DNA of 35,401 bases from an uncultured Muribaculaceae bacterium (GTDB lineage: Bacteria; Bacteroidota; Bacteroidia; Bacteroidales; Muribaculaceae), in assembly GCA_910586595.1 (NCBI GenBank), contig CAJUJB010000027.1:1-35401 (forward strand). Reading direction: 5' to 3'. The notes beneath the pieces were generated by a model that saw nothing but the letters and a program-made list of their open reading frames with translations, ran no database searches and had not been told where the DNA came from. Below, piece by piece: positions 1 to 7,498 of this stretch (the first letter of the stretch is position 1; every line of letters starts with the position of its first letter). The position numbers and the translations under genes were made by a program.

Positions 1-1
1 G

Positions 2-148
2 AAGAAGGATCTTCTGGCGCGGATGAGCATTCAAGTGGCGATGCCGGACTATGAAATAATACCTATCGACTGCAATGCCCTTATCCGTCAGCACGGATCT
101 CTACATTGTGCCACAATGCAACTTCCTTTAGGATCACTGAATATATGA
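2..148 (+). CDS. aguA: agmatine deiminase, C-terminal fragment
   Basis: This is the 3' end of a gene that begins before the window; 48 residues are visible. Agmatine deiminase hydrolyses agmatine to N-carbamoylputrescine and ammonia. The visible part contains the signature NALIRQHGSLHC (encoded around 82-113), which carries the family's catalytic cysteine in the GxxHC context, followed by the short conserved tail ATMQLP. The TGA stop (146-148) overlaps the ATG of the next gene (145-147) in an ATGA arrangement, so the two are probably translationally coupled. The next gene encodes the enzyme for the following step, which supports the call. The N-terminal domain cannot be assessed. Confidence 0.9.
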   Translation, partial: KKDLLARMSIQVAMPDYEIIPIDCNALIRQHGSLHCATMQLPLGSLNI

Positions 149-1029
149 AAATACTTCGAACAGGATTAATTCAACAGCACAACACAGCTGATATAAGTGA
201 TAACCGCAAGCGTCTTGCAGATAAAATCCGTCGGTTAGCTGCCGAAGGTGCCCAACTGATCATCAATCAGGAACTACACGATTCCCTGTATTTTTGCCAG
301 ACCGAGAATGTCGATTTATGCGGCTTGGCGGTCAATATACCAGGTGAAGTAACCGATTTTTACGCCTCTCTGGCAAAAGAATGCGGGGTAGTGCTGGTGA
401 CCTCACTTTATGAGCGTCGCGCACCGGGTTTATATCACAATACCGCTGTGGTTTTTGAAAAAGACGGCAGCATCGCTGGCCGTTACCGGAAGATGCACAT
501 ACCCGATGATCCGGCTTATTATGAGAAGTTCTACTTTACTCCCGGCGATCTTGGATTTAAGCCTATCGAAACATCTGTAGGGCGTCTGGGCGTTCTCGTA
601 TGCTGGGATCAATGGTATCCTGAAGCTGCTCGCCTGATGGCTTTGAGCGGGGCAGAAATATTGATTTATCCTACAGCTATAGGATGGGAGAGCTCTGATA
701 CTCCCGATGAGCAGGCGCGTCAGCGTGAAGCTTGGATAACGGTTCAGCGTGGTCATGCCGTGGCTAATGGACTGCCGGTAGTTGCCGTCAATAGAGTCGG
801 CCATGAGCCAGATCCCTCCGGAGCCACAAGAGGTATTCAATTCTGGGGTTCAAGCTTTGTTGCAGGCCCGCAGGGTGAGTTCCTTTACCAGGCGCCTACT
901 GATGGAGAAGTATGCGTGACGGTCGACATAGATCTTGAGAGGTCGGAGTCGGTACGCCGGTGGTGGCCCTTCTTACGAGACAGACGCATCGATGCTTACG
1001 GCGACATCACGCGCCGCTATATCGATTGA
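145..1029 (+). CDS. aguB: N-carbamoylputrescine amidase (nitrilase superfamily)
   Basis: The enzyme hydrolyses N-carbamoylputrescine to putrescine, CO2 and ammonia in the cytoplasm, completing the agmatine route to putrescine. The nitrilase-superfamily catalytic triad is visible: Glu43 (in NQELHD), Lys116 (in YRKMH) and Cys153 (in VCWDQWYPEAAR). The 294-residue length is typical of the family. The frame is open back to 106, but I chose ATG 145: the family's conserved N-terminus begins with a short MKxLRxGLIQQ strand at this point, and this ATG overlaps the upstream deiminase stop by 4 nt. The aguA-aguB pairing and the intact triad make the call secure. Confidence 0.95.
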   Translation: MKILRTGLIQQHNTADISDNRKRLADKIRRLAAEGAQLIINQELHDSLYFCQTENVDLCGLAVNIPGEVTDFYASLAKECGVVLVTSLYERRAPGLYHNTAVVFEKDGSIAGRYRKMHIPDDPAYYEKFYFTPGDLGFKPIETSVGRLGVLVCWDQWYPEAARLMALSGAEILIYPTAIGWESSDTPDEQARQREAWITVQRGHAVANGLPVVAVNRVGHEPDPSGATRGIQFWGSSFVAGPQGEFLYQAPTDGEVCVTVDIDLERSESVRRWWPFLRDRRIDAYGDITRRYID

Positions 1030-1051
1030 ATTTACGAGATATAGAGATTAT

Positions 1052-1093
1052 CGTCATCCGGTGAAGACTTACTTCCCTGATGACGATTTTTTT
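1052..1093 (+). terminator. intrinsic terminator after the aguA-aguB pair
   Basis: The left arm CGTCATCCGGTGAAG (1052-1066) and the right arm CTTCCCTGATGACG (1072-1085) form an imperfect hairpin of about 12 pairs, with a 7-bp perfect base and one bulge or mismatch region. It is followed by seven T residues (1087-1093). It lies 22 nt after the aguB stop and separates that pair from the downstream yqgE gene. Confidence 0.65.
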
Positions 1094-1194
1094 ATATGTG
1101 CACCGCGGTACATTATGTTGGTGGCAACGCTCAACAAAACCGGAGAGTTGGATGTTGATTATATATAATAATTAACGTTTTAACATTTCGAGAG

Positions 1195-1803
1195 ATGAAA
1201 GACCTCACCACACTCCTATTCAAGATCCAAACCGCGACACGGATGCCGGCGGCAGGTCATGTACTCGTTTCCGAGCCTTTTTTAAGTGAAGAATGTTTCA
1301 ACCATGGTGTGATGACCATAATTGATTATTTACCGGAGGAAGGAGCCACCGGAGTGGTTCTTAATAACCGCTGCGAGTACACTTTAGATAAACTTCTCGA
1401 CGGCGTACATACCGAAGAGGCTATACCGGTTTTTTGTGGCGGCCCGACTGCTCAGGATCGCTTATTTTTCATACATACACTTGGCCCGGAGATTGTACCG
1501 GACGCCCGTAGGTTTGCCGATGGATTATACGTTGGCGGCAATTTTGACGCTGCTCTGGATTATATAAACAAAGGTTATCCTACCGAAGGGTGTATACGTT
1601 TTTTCATAGGATATTCCAATTGGGTCGAAGGTCAGCTCGAGAAGGAGATTGAAGAAGGCACATGGGCCAACATGCCCAATGTACCCACTCCCGAAGAGTT
1701 GCTTACTGATGCCGGAGATTCTTACTGGCACCGCACAGTAAAAGCTCTCGGCCACGACTACCGTTCATGGCAGTTGCTGCCAAGGAATGTCACTTGCAAT
1801 TAA
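1195..1803 (+). CDS. yqgE: YqgE/AlgH family protein (DUF179)
   Basis: This is a 202-residue protein of the conserved YqgE/AlgH family, whose molecular function is not firmly established. Family hallmarks are visible in order: an N-terminal GHVLVSEPF strand, the GATGVVLNN segment, the VFCGGPTAQDRLFFIH block, the GLYVGGNFDAAL block and the FFIGYSNWVEGQLEKEIEEG block before the tail. The length matches the family. No signal peptide is evident, so it is probably cytoplasmic. A terminator upstream suggests separate transcription from aguAB; I see no clear TAnnTTTG promoter in the 165-nt gap. Its TAA stop overlaps the stop of the convergent regulator gene by 4 nt. Confidence 0.92.
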   Translation: MKDLTTLLFKIQTATRMPAAGHVLVSEPFLSEECFNHGVMTIIDYLPEEGATGVVLNNRCEYTLDKLLDGVHTEEAIPVFCGGPTAQDRLFFIHTLGPEIVPDARRFADGLYVGGNFDAALDYINKGYPTEGCIRFFIGYSNWVEGQLEKEIEEGTWANMPNVPTPEELLTDAGDSYWHRTVKALGHDYRSWQLLPRNVTCN

Positions 1804-4800
1804 GATTTCATTTTCTTAAGGTATTCAGTAGGGGTAAGGCCGAACTCCTCTTTAAAGCATTGACGGAAATTGCCCGGGCTTCCCATCCCGACCATAAATG
1901 CGATTTCCGACACTGTGTACCTGCCTTCTTTCAGAAGGTCTGCGGCCGCTCTGGCTCTCATGCGTCGAACCAGGCCCGTCACAGTCATGCCGGTGACAGC
2001 TTTAACCTTACGGTAAAGTGTAGAATGGCTCATGCACATGGCATCGGCAATAAAGCCCACGTCAAGATTCTCTCCAGAAATGTTGGCTGTGATCGTATCG
2101 CTAACCCTTTTTATAAAGTCGGCATCCCGCTCGCTCATGTGAGAAACGATTGGTGTATCGTCGGCAACAATTTCTTCATGTGAAATTGATTCTCCTGAGT
2201 CAATCATATTTTTTGCCACTCGTTGCCTTGCCGCAAGAATGTTGGCAATGCGCGACTTTAGAAGAGAGGACGAGAATGGCTTTGTGATATACGAGTCAGC
2301 TCCGGCTTCATAAGCTTCTTTTCTCGCATCTTCGCCAACTTTGGCGGTGACAATAGTCACAGGTATATATTCCGTGTCTGGCGAAGTCTTCAATGCTTTG
2401 AGCATGGTGATGCCGTCCATTTTGGGCATCATTATATCGGAGATAATTATATCCGGAATAATTTCGCGGGCACGTGCGAGACCCTCACTGCCATTTGTAG
2501 CCGATACGACTTCATATGTCTCCGATAAGGTTGAGCGGATATAATTGATGATGTCAATGTTGTCTTCAACAACGAGCACTGTCGGCCTCGCAGTAGATGT
2601 GTTGGTGTCTTCTTCTGTCGATTTTGCAAGTTGATTGTCGGTGCGTGGAGATGTGCCCTCTGTGCGTCTTTCGGCGGCGGGGTAGGTATTGTCGGTATGG
2701 AGACGGCCGCGGAACACCGTGCCGCGTTCAGGCTGACTCTCTGCAAATATCTCGCCTTCATGAATCTTCACCAGGTTATATACCAAAGCCAAACCTATTC
2801 CTGTGCCGAGGCGCGTCTCAGCCGTGCGTCCACGGTAGTAACGGTCAAAAATATGGTTGAGAGTCTCCTCCGACATACCAATGCCCGTGTCGCTCACGGC
2901 AATCTCAGTGAACGGAACCCCAGACTCGGTGGTGTGATACAAGCTCAGTGTTATCGAGCCCGAAACAGTATATTTACATGCGTTAGACAGGAGATTATCA
3001 ATGATGATAGATAGAATTTCGGGGTCATGCCAGAGTCTGTAATCCCCTTCGGCAATATTTATTTCGATAGTGACGGCATGGTTAGAGTTAAGGCCTTGGT
3101 AACGTTGCCCGAGGTCATTGACCAGATGGACTATATCACCGTAGCATACGCGTAGGCTCCGGTTCTGAGTCTCAGTTTTTCTAAATTCAAGAATATTGTT
3201 GATAAGTTCGAGCAGACGTGAGGCGGATTTGTGGATTAGCGCTATGGTTTTCGAATGAGACTGCGACAGAGTCTTGTCGGCTTTCATGTCATCAAGCGGC
3301 CCGAGAATCAGTGTAAGCGGTGTACGTAGTTCGTGGGTTATATTTGTGAAAAACCTCATTCTTTCGGCATTCAGTTCTTGCTCGTGTCTGCTGTTGCGGC
3401 GTTCGAGAGTAAGGGCATATTCGAGGTCGAGACGTTTTTTGTAGAATCGTATTCCAAGTGTCAGTGCAGCTATGGCGAGTAGAACATATATAAGTTTTGC
3501 CCACCATGTCGCCCACAGGGGTGGGGTGATGGAGAATAGTAACTCGGTTGTGGCAAAGTCTTCAGGCGAATTGCGCCGTACAGCTTTTACATCCAGTTTA
3601 TAATTACCCGGGGCCAGATTGCGCAGGAATATGCCTGTGCCGCTGTCACCGGAGTACCATCGGTTGTCTATGCCATCAACTTTATAATAGTAGTCGACAG
3701 CTGAGGCTTGTGCGGCATCGAGAGTGTTGAATGATATGCGCAATGTATTATGGTCATAGGGAAAGCTCAGTTTTCCGCCCGTTGCAAAGATTTTAGTCTC
3801 TTCTTCATGGTTGTCGCTGCCATACACAGTAATTTCACTAATCACCGGGGGCTCCAGAGCTGTGTGTACGCTCAATAAATCTGAGTTTAGGGTCTGAATG
3901 CCGAAGTGTGAGCCGAAAAATAAGGAATGGTCTTTGTCTATTGCTACACAAGCATGCGAGAAATCTCCACCGGCAATACCATCGGCAGCTCCAAAATTAC
4001 TTATTTTACCTTTCTTGTCCAGGAGACTTATGCCTTTTGCAGTGCTTATCCAAAGATTACCTTCCGCGTCTTGGCTGAGAGCTCTTATCCCGTCATCAGC
4101 TAATCCGCTGTTGAGGCCAATCACCGTATCAATCTCAGCTTTGGCTGTGAGCCGCACGAGTCCTTCGCCCGTAGCTGCCCATACCTTATCACCATCAGTG
4201 CAGATAAGGTGATTTACGGTATTGCTCGGAAGTCCTGTCCATGTAGCCGCCTGGTATAGCTTATCGAATTCAGGTGAATATACCGATATTCCCCCTCCGA
4301 ATGAGCCCACCCAGATGTTGCCGTCAGGATGTATGAGCAAGCTACGTATCCATTCATCGTTGACTGTCGATCCTTCAGATGTGTAGAATTTATCGATAAA
4401 CTGCCCCTCGGGAGATACACGTATCAATCCATATCCATTTCCAATCAGGATATTTCCATCAGGCGTCGTGGTTATGGCGCGAATGTCGATACTTTGCGGG
4501 ATTGACACCAACCGAGGAGTTTCACTTCCCGGCATAATCACAGCGAGCCGACCATCGTATGTGCCCAGCCATGTCTTTCCATTGGCATCGGTATAACATG
4601 TCATTACAGAACTTTCGCTCAGGGCACTACCTGAGGGAGTCAGAGACCTTAGCGACTTTCCATCTTTGATAAGTAAGAGCCCACCTCCGTCAAGTCCGGC
4701 GAAGATGCTGTCTCCAAGGATGGCGAGTGCTGTGGCAGGCTTTTCAAGCTTGATATGGCCGAATGGTTGTTCTCCATGACATAGAAGATCTATACCATCG

Positions 4801-5840
4801 CCATACGTGCCTATCCAGATATTACCGAATTTATCTTCGAATGTGCAGTGAATCGTTTTATTACCAACAAAAAAATTATCGGAATCATCAGGCTGATAAT
4901 TGGTAAAACCAATCTCGGCAGGCGATTTCAGCATTGATGCGCCGATGTCCAACACGCTTATGCCGCCGTTCTCAGTCGACACCCAGAGCCGGTTATCATC
5001 TGCAAGCATAAGATGATAGACATTGTTAGATATTAGCGAATTTGGCCGTGAAGCTTCATGCCGGAAGCAAGTGAAGGAATCTGTGGTGGGATTATAAAGA
5101 GCTAGGCCACCATCTGTGCCAACCCACACGCTGCCCCCGGCTTCAGGAAGGACTGCACGTACTCCGTTGCCCGGTAAAGATGAGGGGTCGACCGGGTTGT
5201 GCTTGTAATTGCGCAGGGCTCCGGTTTCGGGATCGAAGATAGAGAAGCCTCCGTTGACATGGCCCACGTATACTTTACCTCCCCGACCTTCGGCCATGGT
5301 CCATACATGGTCATCCGGCCATCCTGACACTGTGCGCGAGTTGTAGTGGCGAAAGTCACCTGTGTCGGTATTCAGATAATCTATACCGTCAGTGTAGGTG
5401 GCGATCCAAATCCCACCTTTTGATGCCGGAGATATATCTGTAATGCCGGGGCTCCCTACAGCCCGAGGATTGTCTTTGTCTGCCTCATAGTGGGTGAATT
5501 CGTAAGTATTGCAGTCGAGGCGGTCGAGGCCGTGTCGCTGCGTGGCAATCCAAAGTACATTGGCCGTCGTATCGGCATAAATGCGGTTCAGCTCGTTGGC
5601 GGCTGGTGCGTTGGTTCCTCCTTTAATAAAAGGAATGAACCCCGTGCCGTCGAACCGGTTTAAACCCGCCTCGGTTGAGATCCATACATACCCGTTCCTA
5701 TCCTGGGCGATATCCATGATGTAATTGTTGGATAGCCCTTGGGGTGTGCCAAGTCTGAGCACATTTACGGCGCCCACCACAGGTAACGCGAGGAGGATTA
5801 AAACGAGTGCCGGGATGGCGGCGCGTGCGAGACTCTTCAT
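1800..5840 (-). CDS. hybrid two-component system regulator (HTCS) of the adjacent PUL
   Basis: This 1346-residue single-chain sensor, kinase and transcription factor is of the kind that controls Bacteroidota PULs. Domains in order: signal peptide (about 1-24); a long periplasmic region of two-component propeller repeats (recurring NGYVWISTEAGLNRF-type units); a Y_Y_Y domain ending about residue 770; a membrane span at about 783-800; a HisKA domain with phospho-acceptor His836 (FFTNITHELRTP); an HATPase with N box (DNLLSNACKYT) and G boxes (DTGIGM, GTGIGLAL); a receiver with Asp1135 (SDIMMPKMDG) and a KPF motif; and a C-terminal AraC-type helix-turn-helix. All catalytic motifs look intact. Known members bind an oligosaccharide in the periplasm. 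It diverges from the PUL operon across 171 nt that contain both promoters and a palindrome. Confidence 0.96.
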   Translation of the reverse strand: MKSLARAAIPALVLILLALPVVGAVNVLRLGTPQGLSNNYIMDIAQDRNGYVWISTEAGLNRFDGTGFIPFIKGGTNAPAANELNRIYADTTANVLWIATQRHGLDRLDCNTYEFTHYEADKDNPRAVGSPGITDISPASKGGIWIATYTDGIDYLNTDTGDFRHYNSRTVSGWPDDHVWTMAEGRGGKVYVGHVNGGFSIFDPETGALRNYKHNPVDPSSLPGNGVRAVLPEAGGSVWVGTDGGLALYNPTTDSFTCFRHEASRPNSLISNNVYHLMLADDNRLWVSTENGGISVLDIGASMLKSPAEIGFTNYQPDDSDNFFVGNKTIHCTFEDKFGNIWIGTYGDGIDLLCHGEQPFGHIKLEKPATALAILGDSIFAGLDGGGLLLIKDGKSLRSLTPSGSALSESSVMTCYTDANGKTWLGTYDGRLAVIMPGSETPRLVSIPQSIDIRAITTTPDGNILIGNGYGLIRVSPEGQFIDKFYTSEGSTVNDEWIRSLLIHPDGNIWVGSFGGGISVYSPEFDKLYQAATWTGLPSNTVNHLICTDGDKVWAATGEGLVRLTAKAEIDTVIGLNSGLADDGIRALSQDAEGNLWISTAKGISLLDKKGKISNFGAADGIAGGDFSHACVAIDKDHSLFFGSHFGIQTLNSDLLSVHTALEPPVISEITVYGSDNHEEETKIFATGGKLSFPYDHNTLRISFNTLDAAQASAVDYYYKVDGIDNRWYSGDSGTGIFLRNLAPGNYKLDVKAVRRNSPEDFATTELLFSITPPLWATWWAKLIYVLLAIAALTLGIRFYKKRLDLEYALTLERRNSRHEQELNAERMRFFTNITHELRTPLTLILGPLDDMKADKTLSQSHSKTIALIHKSASRLLELINNILEFRKTETQNRSLRVCYGDIVHLVNDLGQRYQGLNSNHAVTIEINIAEGDYRLWHDPEILSIIIDNLLSNACKYTVSGSITLSLYHTTESGVPFTEIAVSDTGIGMSEETLNHIFDRYYRGRTAETRLGTGIGLALVYNLVKIHEGEIFAESQPERGTVFRGRLHTDNTYPAAERRTEGTSPRTDNQLAKSTEEDTNTSTARPTVLVVEDNIDIINYIRSTLSETYEVVSATNGSEGLARAREIIPDIIISDIMMPKMDGITMLKALKTSPDTEYIPVTIVTAKVGEDARKEAYEAGADSYITKPFSSSLLKSRIANILAARQRVAKNMIDSGESISHEEIVADDTPIVSHMSERDADFIKRVSDTITANISGENLDVGFIADAMCMSHSTLYRKVKAVTGMTVTGLVRRMRARAAADLLKEGRYTVSEIAFMVGMGSPGNFRQCFKEEFGLTPTEYLKKMKS

Positions 5841-5862
5841 TTTCAGCTTGCTTAATTTTTGT

Positions 5863-5871
5863 GCAAATATA
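5863..5871 (-). promoter_or_regulatory. probable -7 promoter element of the HTCS gene
   Basis: Read on the minus strand the sequence is TATATTTGC, a perfect match to the Bacteroidota -7 consensus TAnnTTTG. It lies 22 nt upstream of the regulator's ATG, which implies a very short leader. No good TTTG element is seen about 20 nt further upstream, so a -33 box is not assigned. Confidence 0.6.
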
Positions 5872-5890
5872 GCGAAAAACAGCCGCTACA

Positions 5891-5928
5891 CATAGTCGTA
5901 GGGCCATTTTGACGAATTTTCGACTATG
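5891..5928. promoter_or_regulatory. inverted repeat between divergent PUL promoters, candidate HTCS operator
   Basis: CATAGTCG (5891-5898) and CGACTATG (5921-5928) are perfect 8-bp inverted arms separated by 22 nt, with centres 30 nt apart (about three helical turns). The pair lies between the minus-strand -7 box (5863-5871) and the plus-strand -7 box (5968-5976). Relative to the expected plus-strand start of transcription this is roughly -55 to -90, where an AraC-type activator dimer would be expected to bind. Binding itself is inference. Confidence 0.4.
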
Positions 5929-5967
5929 GTTGCCGAAAAAGTGACTGGCCTCTTCAGGGGTACAACA

Positions 5968-5976
5968 TAAATTTGC
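5968..5976 (+). promoter_or_regulatory. probable -7 promoter element of the PUL operon
   Basis: TAAATTTGC matches TAnnTTTG exactly. It lies 35 nt before the ATG chosen for the first PUL gene. The upstream position expected for TTTG holds only a weak match (ACTG, 5944-5947), which is consistent with a promoter that depends on an activator. Confidence 0.6.
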
Positions 5977-6011
5977 AGTCGGAAATAAATATTAACCTAA
6001 ATCTTGTCCTA

Positions 6012-7487
6012 ATGAAAAAAAAGCACACAATGCTTTATGCACTGGCAGCCCTTATGTCGGCAGCCTGTGTATCGTGCGACGATAAGGAGACATGGCCAAC
6101 AGTCGACGGCAATGAGCCCGAGCTGACACTTGAGTCGACAGAGATTGGATCGCGAATCGGGCGCACATTCAACATCAGGGGAAAGGTAAGTGACGCAGAC
6201 GGCATTCAGTATATAAAACTGGAATGCCTGCCACTCTATCTTGAAAAGACAATCGACATTGTCGACATCTATGGCGAACCGCTTACTGAGTACGACCTCG
6301 ACTATCAAATCACATCAGATCTGACCGAGGCCGGCGACGTTTTTGACGTTACCGTGACTGCCGTGGATGTACTTGGAAAGGTTTCTACCTGCAAGGTGCG
6401 CATTGACATGAATGGCGATATTGATGCGCCGGTATTCAGCATTGCTCCGGCAGAAGAGATGACCGTAATATTGAAAGATGCGGCTACGCTCGATCTGAGT
6501 TTTACAGTGACCGACGACAGGGCACTCGGAAGCGTATCCGTGGCGATTCCGGCCATAGATTTCTCAGACGAAGTCACCGAGTTTGCCAATCCTCGCGAGT
6601 ATACATATGAAAGATCGGTTACATTGCCGGCAGTGAACGCTGATTACGAAATGACCGTGACAGTGGCTGATGCCGTAGGACTCGTCACAGAACGCGCATG
6701 CACTATACATGTGAGCGACACCCCCGACTTTGCCAAGATGTGGCTCGCCGATGTAGCGACCGCACAGGAGCTCAACAGCGATGTGATGGGAGTGCCTATG
6801 CTTATCAATCATACCGGCCAATTCTGTTACGAGGCCAGATATTACAATGCCAAAGCTGGTACAGAAATATATTTCTTGCCGCAGCGGACTGACTTCAAGC
6901 CTATCTGTTATGGCCTCGATCCGGCCGATCCGACGCGCCTCACGGGCGATGCCGACAAGGCCAAGCCCATTGTGCTCGACCAGGCTAAGCAATATTACCA
7001 TCTCACATTCAATATACTTACCAAAGAATATACTATCGATACCTATAGCCCGGCGATGGCTGTCGTTCCGTACCCACATACGTTTGGTGCGATGGAAATG
7101 GACCAGTGGGAAGATGGCTCCGAACTTACGGAATTCTGGTTCGGATATACGACAGATGGGCCTACAAGCATTCAACGGTTCTCACAAGATGCCGACAATC
7201 CTTGTCTGTTCACACTCGATGACCCGCTGACTCTTAAAGCCGGCAATCATTCCGGATTTATAATCCATAATTACCATAGCGACGGCTGGTGGAACTACTG
7301 CACCTGGCGTGCCGACAACGAATTCGACCCCGAGCATGCCGGTTACTATGGCAAAGCTAAGAATGCCGCCTGGACAGAGCCTATGGCCGACGACATATGG
7401 TTCAAGCCACCTGTACCAGCCGATGGCAATTATCGCCTGACATTCGACGCCCATCTGGGCCATATCAAGATTGTTCCGGTAAAATAA
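6012..7487 (+). CDS. surface glycan-binding lipoprotein (SusE/F-like, Ig-like domains)
   Basis: This is a 491-residue lipoprotein encoded first in the PUL operon. The N-terminus is a lysine-rich, hydrophobic signal ending in a lipobox (Cys19 or Cys22). Cys22 is followed by DDKE, an acidic stretch like the export signal of surface lipoproteins. Two beta-rich repeats follow (about 35-130 and 140-235) that resemble Ig/cadherin-like modules, with phrases such as VTVTAVDVLGKVST and MTVTVADAVGLV. The C-terminal 250 residues are aromatic-rich and end in NYRLTFDAHLGHIKIV, as in SusE/SusF-type glycan-binding domains. The frame is open from a TTG at 5973, but that codon lies inside the -7 box, so ATG 6012 is used. 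Position and architecture suggest a surface glycan-binding protein; the bound sugar is unknown. Confidence 0.75.
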   Translation: MKKKHTMLYALAALMSAACVSCDDKETWPTVDGNEPELTLESTEIGSRIGRTFNIRGKVSDADGIQYIKLECLPLYLEKTIDIVDIYGEPLTEYDLDYQITSDLTEAGDVFDVTVTAVDVLGKVSTCKVRIDMNGDIDAPVFSIAPAEEMTVILKDAATLDLSFTVTDDRALGSVSVAIPAIDFSDEVTEFANPREYTYERSVTLPAVNADYEMTVTVADAVGLVTERACTIHVSDTPDFAKMWLADVATAQELNSDVMGVPMLINHTGQFCYEARYYNAKAGTEIYFLPQRTDFKPICYGLDPADPTRLTGDADKAKPIVLDQAKQYYHLTFNILTKEYTIDTYSPAMAVVPYPHTFGAMEMDQWEDGSELTEFWFGYTTDGPTSIQRFSQDADNPCLFTLDDPLTLKAGNHSGFIIHNYHSDGWWNYCTWRADNEFDPEHAGYYGKAKNAAWTEPMADDIWFKPPVPADGNYRLTFDAHLGHIKIVPVK

Positions 7488-7498
7488 CAGTTTAAGCT

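Noticed and set aside
935..1168. 77-codon plus-strand frame crossing the end of aguB
   Set aside because: It overlaps aguB in another frame and runs through the terminator hairpin; no homology is recognisable and no promoter is seen.
5973..6011. TTG-initiated N-terminal extension of the PUL lipoprotein
   Set aside because: The TTG lies inside the -7 element and the extension would bury the signal peptide; ATG 6012 gives a normal lipoprotein signal.
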